DNA of 64,000 nt from positions 1 to 64,000 of the forward strand of contig NZ_MSMP01000024.1 of NCBI RefSeq assembly GCF_001936575.1. The letters run 5' to 3'. A program made the translations under genes and the position numbers. Positions 26,160 to 36,153 of the stretch are shown piece after piece (the first letter of the stretch is position 1; every line of letters starts with the position of its first letter). The notes beneath the pieces were generated by a model. The model was not told where the DNA came from, made no database searches, and saw only the letters and a list, made by a program, of their open reading frames with translations. Source of the DNA: Tenacibaculum agarivorans. Its GTDB lineage: Bacteria; Bacteroidota; Bacteroidia; Flavobacteriales; Flavobacteriaceae.

Positions 26160-27557
26160 ATGATGAAAAATTTCTTTATTCTATTAACATTTGTCGCTTC
26201 GATTGCAAATGCTCAGTTTTCAGTAAAGGGGACTATGACTCCACCTGAAAAGAGTGACTGGGTAGTATTATATAAAATTGAAGGTGCAAAACAGAAATTT
26301 ATAGGTAATTCAACTATAAAATTTGAGGATGTTGATTTAGGTGGTAATACACAAAAAGTAGGTCGCTTCGAATTGAAATTACCAAATGATGCTAAGAAAG
26401 GTGTATACCGTGTAACATATAGAAACACTGGTGCTGGTTTTATAGACTTTTTCTTTAATAATGAAAATATTGAGTTTGTATTTAACCCTCAATTTCCTGA
26501 AGAATCTATTGTTTTCACAAGATCTAGAGAAAATAAAGTATATAGAGAATATTTAGATGCTTTAGCTTTAACACAACGTTCTATTGACTCTTTACAAGTA
26601 GCCTATTTAAAGGACGATGCTAAAAGCACTAAAAAAGCATATAAGAAAGCTTTTAAAGCTCAAGAAGAAGTACAAGAAATCTACGAAGGTAAATCTGAAG
26701 GAATGTTAGTTAACACCTTCATTAAAGCTTCTGAGGCTACCAACTCTGACTCGGTTTTTGATGATACACAAGAATATTTAAATCATGTAGTTAATAGTTT
26801 TTTTGAAAATGTAGATTTTTCTAATCAAACATTATACAACTCTCCTTTTATTGTAGACAAGGTTACTAACTATGTATTTTACTTAAACATAGCAGAAAGT
26901 CAAACTTTACAACAAAAGTTATACAAAGAGTCGATTGCTAAAATCATGAAGACTATTAAAGATAATAAGGTTAAAAAGGAAATCTTAGAATATTTAATTA
27001 CACGTTTCACCAATCAAAGAAACTCAGAAATTGTAGACGGTGTATTTGCTGAATACTACGACAAACTACCTTCTGATCTTCAAGATGCTGAATTTAAGAC
27101 CAAGAAATTAGGAGAATTAAGCGTTTCTGTAGGAAGAATTGCACCTGATTTTTCTTGGAAAGAAGTAGATGGTAAAGAATTTACTTTATCAACTTTAAAT
27201 GATGGAGAAAATTACTTGATGATTTTCTGGAGTACACAATGTAGTCACTGTGTTAAGGAAATTCCTTCTGTATATGAGTTTATGAAAGATCACGAAAGTA
27301 CTTCAGTAATTGCATTTGCTATTGAAGAAAATGATCTTGATTTTAACTCATGGGCTAAAAATAAATTATATAATTGGCATAATGTTTTAGGAACACATCC
27401 TACATATAAGTTTGATAACGAAGTAGTAAAAAAATATAGAATAGACGCTACTCCAACCTATTTTATCCTTGATAAAGACAAAAAAATTCTTGCTGTACCA
27501 AATACTATTGAAGACGTAAAAGAATACTTCGATAAAGGGAATGAAGCTGAGAAATAA
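26160..27557 (+). CDS. TlpA/AhpC-like thioredoxin-domain protein with DUF4369-type N-terminus
   Basis: A 465-residue exported protein: signal peptide (residues 1-19, ending IANAQF), an N-terminal beta domain like DUF4369 (residues about 20-120), a helical middle and a C-terminal thioredoxin fold (about 320-460). The redox motif is STQCSHCVKE (CSHC), followed by the cis-proline segment DATPTYFILDKDKK. TlpA-like proteins in Bacteroidota reduce disulfides or serve cytochrome maturation in the periplasm. An adjacent second ATG at 26163 is possible. It is followed three bases later by a smaller TlpA protein. Confidence 0.9.
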   Translation: MMKNFFILLTFVASIANAQFSVKGTMTPPEKSDWVVLYKIEGAKQKFIGNSTIKFEDVDLGGNTQKVGRFELKLPNDAKKGVYRVTYRNTGAGFIDFFFNNENIEFVFNPQFPEESIVFTRSRENKVYREYLDALALTQRSIDSLQVAYLKDDAKSTKKAYKKAFKAQEEVQEIYEGKSEGMLVNTFIKASEATNSDSVFDDTQEYLNHVVNSFFENVDFSNQTLYNSPFIVDKVTNYVFYLNIAESQTLQQKLYKESIAKIMKTIKDNKVKKEILEYLITRFTNQRNSEIVDGVFAEYYDKLPSDLQDAEFKTKKLGELSVSVGRIAPDFSWKEVDGKEFTLSTLNDGENYLMIFWSTQCSHCVKEIPSVYEFMKDHESTSVIAFAIEENDLDFNSWAKNKLYNWHNVLGTHPTYKFDNEVVKKYRIDATPTYFILDKDKKILAVPNTIEDVKEYFDKGNEAEK

Positions 27558-27560
27558 TAT

Positions 27561-28052
27561 ATGAAACATGTAGTATTCTGGTTCACAATATTAACTTCAA
27601 CACTAACATTTTCTCAAGAAAATTTTACTATTGGAGATGAAGTACCAGAATTCAAATTATGGCTTACTGATGGAAGTAAGCTTACTAAAAACGACATCCT
27701 GAATAAGGTTGTCGTTTTTAAGTTTTGGTTTACTTCTTGCCTACCTTGTTTATTAGATCTAGATGAACTTAATGGTTTAGTTGATCAATACCACAATAGA
27801 AATGACATTCTTTTTGTAGCTCCCGCTTTGGATAGAAAAGAAATTATAAAAGAGTTTCATAACAAATCTCTTTTTAAGTTTAAAACTGCGTATTCTGCAA
27901 TGGATGTAAGTCAAGTTTTTAATCCTATTCAAGTATATCCTTCTTATTTTATTGTTGATAAAAACGGAAAATTTAGTTACATCGATAGTGGGACTAAAAA
28001 AACGGAATTCTTAAATTTAAAAAATGCTTTAGAGAAAATTTTGAAAGAATAA
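27561..28052 (+). CDS. TlpA family disulfide reductase
   Basis: A 163-residue periplasmic thioredoxin-like protein: signal peptide (residues 1-18), active site WFTSCLPC (CLPC), and the cis-proline loop IQVYPSYFIVDKNGK. The CxxC pair sits in the usual position after beta-strand VVVFKFWF. It is cotranscribed with the larger thioredoxin-domain protein (three-base gap), which suggests that the two act on the same substrates or form a relay. It converges with the GH2 gene one base away. Confidence 0.92.
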   Translation: MKHVVFWFTILTSTLTFSQENFTIGDEVPEFKLWLTDGSKLTKNDILNKVVVFKFWFTSCLPCLLDLDELNGLVDQYHNRNDILFVAPALDRKEIIKEFHNKSLFKFKTAYSAMDVSQVFNPIQVYPSYFIVDKNGKFSYIDSGTKKTEFLNLKNALEKILKE

Positions 28053-28053
28053 T

Positions 28054-30600
28054 TTATCTAATATCTATAGTTACCGATTGGTCTTTTAATCCTTCTATTT
28101 TAGCTCTTATGGTTATCTGATTACTTACTTTTTTTGATTGTATAATTGCTAAAGCACGACCTTTGGCTGTTTGCAAGCTATTCGCTTGAAAATCTTGAAT
28201 ATTATCGTCCTCTCCATTATCAACCCCTAATAATTTAGCATCGCCTAAAATTTCAAAAGACACTTTTTTATTCTCTGTTTTAACCGCACGACCTTCTTCA
28301 TCAATTAATTGAACAACCAAATGAGCTACATCATAGGCGTCTGCTTCTAACGCCTTTTTATCTGTTTTCAAAGTAAATCCTGTTGCCTTAGTTGTAGTTT
28401 CTAATGCAGTTTCAATTGGGCTCCCTTTATAAACACCTTTTGCAACCAATTTCCCAGCTTTAAAAGGCACTGTCCAACGAAGAATACGGTCTGGAGCTTT
28501 ATCAATTTCTCTAATCCCTAAAGATGTTCCGTTTAAAAATAATTCTACTTCAGGAGCATTGGTGGATACTTCTACTACAATATCTTTTCCGTTTTCATAA
28601 TTCCAATGCATATTTGTATTTCTCCAATTGTAAGCATTAGCATTTTCTGGTAACTCTTGAGCTGATGGTCCTATTTTTTTAAATCCAGAATCTTCTAAAG
28701 GAATTGTACCAAAAGACATGTGCGGTTCATCTACCCAAATACTTTTAAAATAATTCCATCCTTGCACCTTAAATCCAGCTAAATTCAACATATCAGACCA
28801 TCCTCCTTTTACTGGCCAATCGCCATGCTTTTCTCCTAAATACCCAATACCTGTCCACATATACATACTGTACACTCCAGGATTTTCAATCACAGTTTTC
28901 CAATCACTATAATTCCCAGGACATTCGGTAATAGTTACTTGCTTGCTAGGAAAATGCTCTTGTGACCAAGAAATATCTGGATTTCTATAACTAAATCCTG
29001 AAATATCTACAATATCTGCAAAACCACTAACCATACTCACTTGTGGAATAATAAAATTTGCAGAAGTTGTACGTGTAGGATCTAGCAATTTTACTTTATC
29101 GTTTATTTTTTTAGCCGTTTCAACTAAAATATATTTTCCTTTTTTAGAAGCATCGTATCGAGCTTTCATTTCTTTAGGAGAGAATTTTGGTTTTCCTCCC
29201 CAATATCCAGTATGCTCTTGTGGATCTTCTGGATTATTCCAAAACCCAGTAATATAACGGTAATGTAGATAGGTCCATTCAATTTCGTTACCAATACTCC
29301 ACTGCATTACACTTGGGTGGTTTCGATCTCTTAATACTGATCTTGTAAGATCACTCTCCCACCATTTTTGGAAATGCTCTACATAACCTCTTGAAATATA
29401 ATCATTGTGTCTATCATGATAATTCAAGCGCTTATCTTTTGCATAATCCCATTCGTCAAATATTTCATCTTGCACTAAAAAACCCATTTCATCACAAAGG
29501 TCTAAGAACTCTTCAGAAAATGGATTATGTGAAGGTCTAATACCATTAACACCTGCTTCTTTTAACAATTGTAATCTTCTTCTCCATACTCCCTTCGGTA
29601 CAGCTGCACCAACTAAACCGCCATCATGGTGTAAACATACTCCCTTAATCAATGTATTCTCCCCATTTAAAAAGAAACCTTCTCCTGCTTTAAATTCAAG
29701 TTTACGGATACCAAAAGGGGTTTCATATCTATCCACTTCAGTTCCCGCGGAAGTTATAATGGTAATCGCTTTATACATGTTAGGCGTATTATAATGCCAA
29801 AGTTTCGGATTATCTACAGTAAAATTTTGATTGAACTCTTGAGTTTTTTGTGGCTCTATGCTTAAATCATTAGCAACTGACGCTACTTCTGTACCATTTG
29901 AATCAATGATTTTAGTAGTTAACACAAAAACTTTAGTATCATCTAATTGATTTTCAATCTTAATATCTAAATCTATTGTAGCTCTTTCTTTAGTAACTTC
30001 GGGAGTTTTAATAAAAGTCCCCCAAATTGGAATATGCAATTTATTAAGCTTAATTAGTTTAACATTTCTATAAATTCCACTACCTGGATACCAACGAGCA
30101 TCTACATAACGGGTACGATCAACATGCACTGTTAAAATATTTTCTTCACCTTTAGGATTGAGCAACTCTGTTATATCAAAGAATATAGGGGAATATCCAT
30201 ACGGATTCTCTCCAATTTGCTTTCCATTTAACCAAAATGTAGCATTATTGTAAACGCCATCAAATAGTATGTACGTACTTTTTTCTGAAGAGTCGTGTTC
30301 TGTAACAAAGTGTTTTTGATACATTCCAACTCCACCAGGCAGGTATCCAGTTGCACCATCCCACTTTTTATCAAAAGAATGCTCAACACTCCAATCATGA
30401 GGTAAACGAATATCACGCCAATTGGAATCATTTACAGGAACTACTTTGGGTTTTAAAGTATCTTTTACTTCGGAAAATTTCCAGTTAAAATTGAAATCTA
30501 TTTCCCGTTTAATTGTATGTGAACTCATCGAATTAACTGGCTTTTTTTTACAAGAAATTAAGCCAATTAAAAGGAGATAAATGAAGATGTTTTTTTTCAT
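28054..30600 (-). CDS. Glycoside hydrolase family 2 lipoprotein (beta-galactosidase-like)
   Basis: An 848-residue GH2 enzyme with a lipoprotein signal (LIGLISC, cysteine near residue 17). Domain order: sugar-binding jelly roll (about 30-200), immunoglobulin-like sandwich (about 210-310), TIM barrel (about 315-600) and C-terminal beta domains (DUF4982-like, then Ig-like). The likely acid/base is E439 (SIGNEIEW) and the likely nucleophile E559 (VTITECPG). It should remove beta-galactosyl, beta-mannosyl or beta-glucuronyl residues at the cell surface, and the precise sugar cannot be told. No SusCD pair lies nearby, so it is not part of an obvious polysaccharide utilisation locus. Confidence 0.93.
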   Translation of the reverse strand: MKKNIFIYLLLIGLISCKKKPVNSMSSHTIKREIDFNFNWKFSEVKDTLKPKVVPVNDSNWRDIRLPHDWSVEHSFDKKWDGATGYLPGGVGMYQKHFVTEHDSSEKSTYILFDGVYNNATFWLNGKQIGENPYGYSPIFFDITELLNPKGEENILTVHVDRTRYVDARWYPGSGIYRNVKLIKLNKLHIPIWGTFIKTPEVTKERATIDLDIKIENQLDDTKVFVLTTKIIDSNGTEVASVANDLSIEPQKTQEFNQNFTVDNPKLWHYNTPNMYKAITIITSAGTEVDRYETPFGIRKLEFKAGEGFFLNGENTLIKGVCLHHDGGLVGAAVPKGVWRRRLQLLKEAGVNGIRPSHNPFSEEFLDLCDEMGFLVQDEIFDEWDYAKDKRLNYHDRHNDYISRGYVEHFQKWWESDLTRSVLRDRNHPSVMQWSIGNEIEWTYLHYRYITGFWNNPEDPQEHTGYWGGKPKFSPKEMKARYDASKKGKYILVETAKKINDKVKLLDPTRTTSANFIIPQVSMVSGFADIVDISGFSYRNPDISWSQEHFPSKQVTITECPGNYSDWKTVIENPGVYSMYMWTGIGYLGEKHGDWPVKGGWSDMLNLAGFKVQGWNYFKSIWVDEPHMSFGTIPLEDSGFKKIGPSAQELPENANAYNWRNTNMHWNYENGKDIVVEVSTNAPEVELFLNGTSLGIREIDKAPDRILRWTVPFKAGKLVAKGVYKGSPIETALETTTKATGFTLKTDKKALEADAYDVAHLVVQLIDEEGRAVKTENKKVSFEILGDAKLLGVDNGEDDNIQDFQANSLQTAKGRALAIIQSKKVSNQITIRAKIEGLKDQSVTIDIR

Positions 30601-30690
30601 TATTTACATATAGTGAGTTAAATATATAAAACTTGATCTTTAAAAAAGCCTATTTATCGCTACTTCTTTTTATGTGTTTTTTAAAAAGCT

Positions 30691-31047
30691 TTAAAAGAAA
30701 AGGAAAGCATCCTCAATATGATCAACTTCAAATAGATATCCTCTTTTTATTATTGCAATAATATCAAAACGGACTTCTACATCTAAATCTTTTTCTATTA
30801 TGTAATTATCTATAGCTTTTACTAACAATTTCTTTTTTTTAGAAGTTACAAACTCTTCAGGATTTCCAAAATAATCAGTAGATCTAGTTTTTACCTCAAC
30901 TACTACTAATTCTTCTTTTAAAGCAATAATATCTATCTCAGCTTTTTTAAATCGATAGTTATTTTCAAGAATTTCGTAGCCATTCTTTTTTAAATATGCT
31001 ATAGCTTCTTTTTCACCTTCTTTTCCTAATTCATTATGCTCTGCCAT
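30691..31047 (-). CDS. yraN: YraN family protein (UPF0102, endonuclease-like fold)
   Basis: A 118-residue protein with the restriction-endonuclease-like core: the N-terminal HNELGKEGE, then KKAEIDIIAL and VVVEVKTRS, the D...ExK pattern of nucleases. The family role is unknown, possibly Holliday-junction or DNA repair related. The ATG at 31047 gives the typical family N-terminus (MAEHNELGKEGE). An upstream ATG at 31086 adds 13 residues that look unrelated. Confidence 0.9.
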   Translation of the reverse strand: MAEHNELGKEGEKEAIAYLKKNGYEILENNYRFKKAEIDIIALKEELVVVEVKTRSTDYFGNPEEFVTSKKKKLLVKAIDNYIIEKDLDVEVRFDIIAIIKRGYLFEVDHIEDAFLFF

Positions 31048-31520
31048 AATTTTATTTTTCCGATTATCGCTCAATAGAGCTATCAATAAGTAATAACTGT
31101 GTCCTCGATAGATCTACTGAACTTGATTTAGTACGATTTTACTAGCAATTTTGACTAATCTCAATCACCAAAAAAATCACTATCATTTATACCTTTTTTT
31201 ATTCACTGAAAACAAACCATTTATAACAATCTATAAATTAATAATTTCCCTCTTCCTTTGTCTTGATACAATCTTTCGACTGCGCTCAAGACAGGATTCA
31301 CAAAAATCAAGATTTAAAAAAATACTACGATATCACCAGCTACAGATGAAAAGAACTCACTATCGCTCAAACAACTTTTCATCTTAATCCCAACCCTGCT
31401 ACCTTGATTTTTAGTAATTCTTATCAACAGATCAAATTTCACTTACTTAAATATCATTACAGACGTTTCATAAATTTTTTGTCGAGGGTCTCGAACTGAC
31501 AAGATTTTTTTATTCAAAAC
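31048..31520. other. Non-coding stretch with decayed dispersed repeats
   Basis: No credible gene is seen in these 473 bases. It holds TTCGACTGCGCTCAAGACAG (31275-31294), the type of motif found in bacteroidote intergenic dispersed repeats, an inverted pair AAAAATCAAG / CTTGATTTTT near 31299 and 31402, and CTCGAACTGACA (31490-31501), which matches the repeat at 13500 in reverse. It looks like a graveyard of several short repeat elements. Confidence 0.5.
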
Positions 31521-32429
31521 TCAGGTAAACTTAATAAAAGCTTGTCCTCTTTCCACTAATAATCCAACTTCTCTCCCCATAAGTAACGCTCGATTATCAG
31601 GTTCATGCCCAGCAGGAAAATTAAATACAATAGGAATATGTTTTGGTAAAATATTCAAAAACAACTCTTCGATAGTTTGTCCCCAAGTAGTAGAATTTTC
31701 TTTCACTTTAGAGATATCTCCAACAATTATCCCTTTTAATTGATCAAAATAACCTGCTCGCTGTAAACTATACAACATTCGATCTATTGCATACTCGTAT
31801 TCTCCTATTTCTTCTATAAACAAAATCTTTCCATTGGTATTAAGCTGACTTTTAGAACCTAATACAGAAGTTAATATTGCTAAATTCCCTCCTACTAACT
31901 GACCACTAACTTTTCCTTCTCTATTATACAATGAAGGTTTTACAGTATACTCAAGTCGCTCCCCAAAAATTGCTTTTTTAAAAGATATAATACTCTCCTC
32001 GATCACAGTATAAGCATCTTGCATACTTGTACACATGATTCCATGAAGTGTTTCTACTCCTAAATTGTGAACATGATTATGAAATACCGTAATATCAGAA
32101 TATCCTACAATCCATTTTGGATGTTGTTTGAAAATGGTAAAATCCAATCGATCTATAATACGAACTGATCCATACCCTCCTCTTGCACACCAGATCATTT
32201 TAATGCTAGGATCATCTAATGCTTTTTGAAAATCTACCATTCGTTCCTCATCCGTACCTGCAAAATGATTTCCTTGATTGAAAACTGCTTCTCCTAGAAC
32301 AATTGTTAATCCCCAGTTTTCAAGTAAGTCTATTGCGGATTGTACAACCTCTTCTCTATTTTTTAAAATACCTGCAGGAGCTACTATAGCAACTTTATCT
32401 CCTTTTGTTAAATATGGTGGTGTAATCAA
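31521..32429 (-). CDS. LD-carboxypeptidase (peptidase family S66)
   Basis: A 302-residue S66 serine peptidase. The family start LITPPYLTKGDKVAIVAPAG, the nucleophile-elbow region WCARGGYGSVRI, VGYSDIT and the late GHEPDNRALLMG segment are present. Family members cut the L,D-bond to the terminal D-alanine of murein tetrapeptides during cytoplasmic peptidoglycan recycling. The start chosen is TTG 32429, which gives the usual MITPPYL N-terminus. In-frame ATGs at 32480 and 32507 would add an odd aromatic-rich leader. It diverges from metG. Confidence 0.85.
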   Translation of the reverse strand: MITPPYLTKGDKVAIVAPAGILKNREEVVQSAIDLLENWGLTIVLGEAVFNQGNHFAGTDEERMVDFQKALDDPSIKMIWCARGGYGSVRIIDRLDFTIFKQHPKWIVGYSDITVFHNHVHNLGVETLHGIMCTSMQDAYTVIEESIISFKKAIFGERLEYTVKPSLYNREGKVSGQLVGGNLAILTSVLGSKSQLNTNGKILFIEEIGEYEYAIDRMLYSLQRAGYFDQLKGIIVGDISKVKENSTTWGQTIEELFLNILPKHIPIVFNFPAGHEPDNRALLMGREVGLLVERGQAFIKFT

Positions 32430-32549
32430 TTTTAGAATTGTTATGGATTCGTAAAAGTAAAAAAATAAAACTTTAATCATCTGATTTATAGCCTGAAGAT
32501 AATACATTCAAAAAAACAACTCTATACTAAAAAATATACGTGGGTTTTG

Positions 32550-32557
32550 TACTTTTG
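32550..32557 (+). promoter_or_regulatory. Promoter -7 element for metG
   Basis: TACTTTTG is a perfect TAnnTTTG match 20 bases before the ATG at 32578. Its last base is the first base of an in-frame GTG at 32557, which therefore is not the start. Confidence 0.65.
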
Positions 32558-32577
32558 TGACTTCAAAAATCCAGAAA

Positions 32578-34638
32578 ATGAGTTCTTCAAAAAGATATAC
32601 AATTACTGCTGCACTACCTTATACTAATGGCCCAATTCACATTGGTCACTTAGCTGGAGTGTATGTACCTGCTGATATTTATGCCCGTTTTTTACGGCTA
32701 AAAGGTAATGATGTTGCTTACATCTGTGGTTCAGATGAACACGGTGTTGCTATACCTATGCGTGCTAAAAAAGAAGGTGTTTCTCCACAGGAAATTATTG
32801 ATAAATATCATACAATAATTAAAACATCTTTTGAAGATTTTGGAATTTCTTTTGACAACTACTCTAGAACTTCAAATACTATTCATCATGAAACTGCGTC
32901 AGAATTCTTTAAAAAAATGTATGCTGATGGTGAGTTTATAGAAGAAGTTTCTGAGCAATTATATGATACTGAAGCAGATCAATTTTTAGCAGATCGATTT
33001 GTGATTGGTACGTGTCCGAAATGTGGATTCGAAGAAAGTTATGGAGATCAATGTGAGAACTGTGGTACAAGTCATAATGCTACTGATTTAATCAATCCAA
33101 AGTCTGCTATTACAGGAAATGTACCAGTTTTAAAGCAAACTAAACACTGGTTTTTGCCTTTAGATAAACATGAAACTTTTTTACGTGAATGGATTTTAGA
33201 AGGTCATAAAAATGACTGGAAAGCAAATGTATTAGGACAAGTTAAATCTTGGATAGATGATGGTTTACGTCCACGTGCTGTAACTCGTGATTTAGACTGG
33301 GGAATTCCTGTTCCCGTAGAAGGAGCAGATGGAAAAGTTTTATACGTTTGGTTTGATGCTCCAATCGGTTATATTTCTTCAACTAAAGAGTGGGCCGCTC
33401 GTGAAGGGAAAAATTGGGAAGATTATTGGAAAAAAGAAGATACTAAACTGGTACACTTTATCGGAAAAGATAATATTGTATTTCATTGTATCATTTTTCC
33501 ATCAATGTTAAAAGCTCACGGAGATTATATTTTACCTGAAAACGTACCTGCTAATGAATTTTTAAATTTAGAGGGGAATAAACTATCTACTTCTAAAAAC
33601 TGGGCTGTTTGGTTACATGAATATTTAGAAGAATTTCCTGGACAGCAAGATGTATTACGTTATACGTTAACAGCTAATGCTCCTGAGAATAAAGACAATG
33701 ATTTTACTTGGAAGGACTTCCAAGCAAAAAACAATAATGAGTTAGTAGCTATTTTCGGAAACTTTATCAACCGTGTAGCTGTACTAACTAACAAATATTA
33801 CGATGGGGTTGTACCTACTCCTGTAGAGTTTACTGAGCTAGATGAGGATATTTTAGAACAGTTACGACAGTTTCCTGATATTATAGAGAAATCTATCCAA
33901 CGTTACCGCTTTAGAGAAGCATCTCAAGAGTTTATGAATGTAGCTCGCTTAGGTAATAAGTATTTAGCAGATGAAGAACCTTGGAAGCTTATAAAAACTG
34001 ATGAAGAGCGTGTAAAAACAATCATGTATGTAGCATTACAAATCTCAAGTGCTTTGGCTATTTTAGCTGAACCATTTTTACCTTTTACTTCAAATAAACT
34101 AAAAGGAATTTTAAAAACGGATGAAAACTTAGGATGGAATGATGTTGCTGAAAAAGAAGTATTATTAGCTGAAGGGCATAAAATTCAGGAAGGAAAACCA
34201 GAATTATTATTCACTAAGGTTGAAGACAAAACTATTGAAGCTCAAATACAAAAATTAGAAGACACAAAAAAGGCGAATGAAGCTGCTAATAAAGAAGTAG
34301 AACCACAAAAGGACACCATTGAATTTGATGATTTCACCAAAATGGATATTCGTATTGGTACTATCTTAGAAGCTGAAAAAGTTGCTAAAACAAAAAAACT
34401 ATTAAAACTTAAGGTTGATGTTGGTATTGATGTTAGAACAATAGTATCTGGAATTGCTAAGAGCTTTTCACCAGAAGATGTTATCGGACAACAAGTAACC
34501 GTATTATGTAACCTTGCACCAAGAAAAATCCGTGGTATTGAAAGTCAGGGAATGATTTTAATGACTGATGCTACTGATGGATCATTAGCTTTTGTAGAAC
34601 CACAGCAAAAGGTGCAAAACGGAGGACAAGTTTGTTAA
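32578..34638 (+). CDS. metG: Methionyl-tRNA synthetase
   Basis: A 686-residue class I synthetase that charges tRNA-Met. HIGH is intact at residues 21-24, and the KMSKS loop reads KLSTS. Two zinc-knuckle pairs are visible (CPKCGFEESYGDQCENCG). A C-terminal OB-fold tRNA-binding domain (FTKMDIRIGTILEAEKVAKT) provides dimerisation and tRNA affinity, as in the E. coli enzyme. The ATG at 32578 follows a perfect -7 element. It appears to be transcribed alone or with the exported protein 20 bases downstream. Confidence 0.97.
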   Translation: MSSSKRYTITAALPYTNGPIHIGHLAGVYVPADIYARFLRLKGNDVAYICGSDEHGVAIPMRAKKEGVSPQEIIDKYHTIIKTSFEDFGISFDNYSRTSNTIHHETASEFFKKMYADGEFIEEVSEQLYDTEADQFLADRFVIGTCPKCGFEESYGDQCENCGTSHNATDLINPKSAITGNVPVLKQTKHWFLPLDKHETFLREWILEGHKNDWKANVLGQVKSWIDDGLRPRAVTRDLDWGIPVPVEGADGKVLYVWFDAPIGYISSTKEWAAREGKNWEDYWKKEDTKLVHFIGKDNIVFHCIIFPSMLKAHGDYILPENVPANEFLNLEGNKLSTSKNWAVWLHEYLEEFPGQQDVLRYTLTANAPENKDNDFTWKDFQAKNNNELVAIFGNFINRVAVLTNKYYDGVVPTPVEFTELDEDILEQLRQFPDIIEKSIQRYRFREASQEFMNVARLGNKYLADEEPWKLIKTDEERVKTIMYVALQISSALAILAEPFLPFTSNKLKGILKTDENLGWNDVAEKEVLLAEGHKIQEGKPELLFTKVEDKTIEAQIQKLEDTKKANEAANKEVEPQKDTIEFDDFTKMDIRIGTILEAEKVAKTKKLLKLKVDVGIDVRTIVSGIAKSFSPEDVIGQQVTVLCNLAPRKIRGIESQGMILMTDATDGSLAFVEPQQKVQNGGQVC

Positions 34639-34658
34639 TTTTAAAATAGATATATTAT

Positions 34659-36122
34659 ATGTTAAAAAAGAAAAATGTGTTATTGCTATGGATGTTCATT
34701 ACATCTCAAATTTTCTATTCACAAGAAGAAATTGGTTCTTTTAGTAATGATTTAAAAACCAATTCTACAGATATAAAAGATGTAATACCTATAGTAAATA
34801 GTGAAAATGGTAACATCGCTATGTTTATAGCAGATGCAAAAAATGTATATGGATATAAGCTGAATAGTGACCTTAAAGTAATTGATAAATTAGCTTCAGA
34901 AACTAAACGAAGAAAATATAAAATCTTACTTGGTAATAGTATTGTTGATGATACTAACTACAGGATCTTTTTAGCTAATAAGAATAAAAGTAAATTCTTA
35001 TCTATCAATTTCTCTTTTAAAGATAAAACCACTACTTCAAAAGAGTATAAACTACAAGATTTTGATGAAAAACTTGTACAAACGGTTTCTGTTAACAATA
35101 AGTTTTATTTGATTACAAGGAGATATGAGTGGGACATCATGTATGTGTATACTTTTGATGAAAATGGTAAAATGGAAAGGACTCCTATCAATCTTACTCA
35201 AACAAAGTTTATCACTAATTCTAATAAAGACGCTAAAATCACTAACTTATTGAGAAATAAAGATGAAGAGGTTAAAGAGATCGATACTGATTTACCTAAC
35301 ACCATAGAGTTAGTTGGAGATAGAACTAAAATGTATGTTAGAGATAACACTATAGTATTTACTTTTGATCAGAATAATGCTATTACTCAGATTTTAACTA
35401 TAAATCTAGATGATTTAAGTGCTTCTAAAAAGACATTTGAAAAACCATTAGATCAAATTAAGAATACCAGAAAAAAATCTAATTCTTTCATTAATGGAGA
35501 TAAGATTTTTTTAGTTTCAAACACAAAAGATGTTTTAGTTTTAAATATAGCTGATTATACTACTGGTGAGGTTTTAAAATCATACTCAGTAGCTAAAGAA
35601 GAAGCCATAAACTTTAAAAACACACCTATTATACAAGAAGGAGGAGCCTATGCTAATTACAGGGAATTAGAAAAAACTAAAAAATTCTTACGCAAAATTT
35701 ATGGTGGCAAAGTAGGAGTAGCTGTTAGAAAGTTAAATAATGATAGTTATCAGATGACTTTAGGAGGGTATAAACTACAACAACAAGGAGGCGCAATGAT
35801 GATGGCTGGCTTTGGTGGAGGCTTTGGTGGACTAACTGTAGCTTCTTTCGGTAATGTTTCTGTATATTTTAATCCTGCTATGTTTGCTTATAATGCATCA
35901 ACAAATACAAAGTCTACAAGAATTGAGTCCTTATTTGATAACGAATTCAATCATATCGAAGGAGATGTAAAAGAAAATGTATTTGATAAAATTCCTACAT
36001 TAAATATTGCTGGGATAGCACAAAAATCTAAGACAGTCTTTAAATATAAAGATTACTTTATTTACGGAGAATACCATACCAAATCAAAACAATACAAGTT
36101 TAAAAAATATACTGATGATTAA
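34659..36122 (+). CDS. Exported protein of unknown function, paralogue of the gene at 39415
   Basis: A 487-residue protein with a signal peptide (residues 1-22, ending FYSQEE). The rest is beta-strand rich and may form a propeller or a long beta domain, with no recognised family. It aligns along its length with the protein at 39415-40950: IGSFSNDLKTN versus IGEIANSLKTS at the N-terminus, and NTPIIQEGGAYANYRELE versus NSPIILKGGAYKEHREIE in the C-terminal third. A glycine- and methionine-rich insertion (residues about 372-395) is unique to this copy. A strong terminator follows. Confidence 0.75.
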   Translation: MLKKKNVLLLWMFITSQIFYSQEEIGSFSNDLKTNSTDIKDVIPIVNSENGNIAMFIADAKNVYGYKLNSDLKVIDKLASETKRRKYKILLGNSIVDDTNYRIFLANKNKSKFLSINFSFKDKTTTSKEYKLQDFDEKLVQTVSVNNKFYLITRRYEWDIMYVYTFDENGKMERTPINLTQTKFITNSNKDAKITNLLRNKDEEVKEIDTDLPNTIELVGDRTKMYVRDNTIVFTFDQNNAITQILTINLDDLSASKKTFEKPLDQIKNTRKKSNSFINGDKIFLVSNTKDVLVLNIADYTTGEVLKSYSVAKEEAINFKNTPIIQEGGAYANYRELEKTKKFLRKIYGGKVGVAVRKLNNDSYQMTLGGYKLQQQGGAMMMAGFGGGFGGLTVASFGNVSVYFNPAMFAYNASTNTKSTRIESLFDNEFNHIEGDVKENVFDKIPTLNIAGIAQKSKTVFKYKDYFIYGEYHTKSKQYKFKKYTDD

Positions 36123-36128
36123 ATAACC

Positions 36129-36153
36129 AAAAGCAGGCATAATGCCTGCTTTT
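36129..36153. terminator. Bidirectional intrinsic terminator
   Basis: AAAAGCAGGCA and TGCCTGCTTTT form a perfect 11-base stem with a three-base loop, flanked by A on the left and T on the right. It therefore works for the plus gene ending at 36122 and for the minus operon ending at 36152, whose stop codon it overlaps. Confidence 0.9.

Noticed and set aside
31151..31387. Plus-strand open frame of 78 codons in the repeat-rich gap
   Set aside because: It overlaps decayed dispersed repeats, has no promoter, and shows no protein-like pattern.
32557..32577. GTG at 32557 as metG start
   Set aside because: Its first base is the end of a perfect -7 element, so it cannot lie in the transcript; the ATG at 32578 gives the normal N-terminus.
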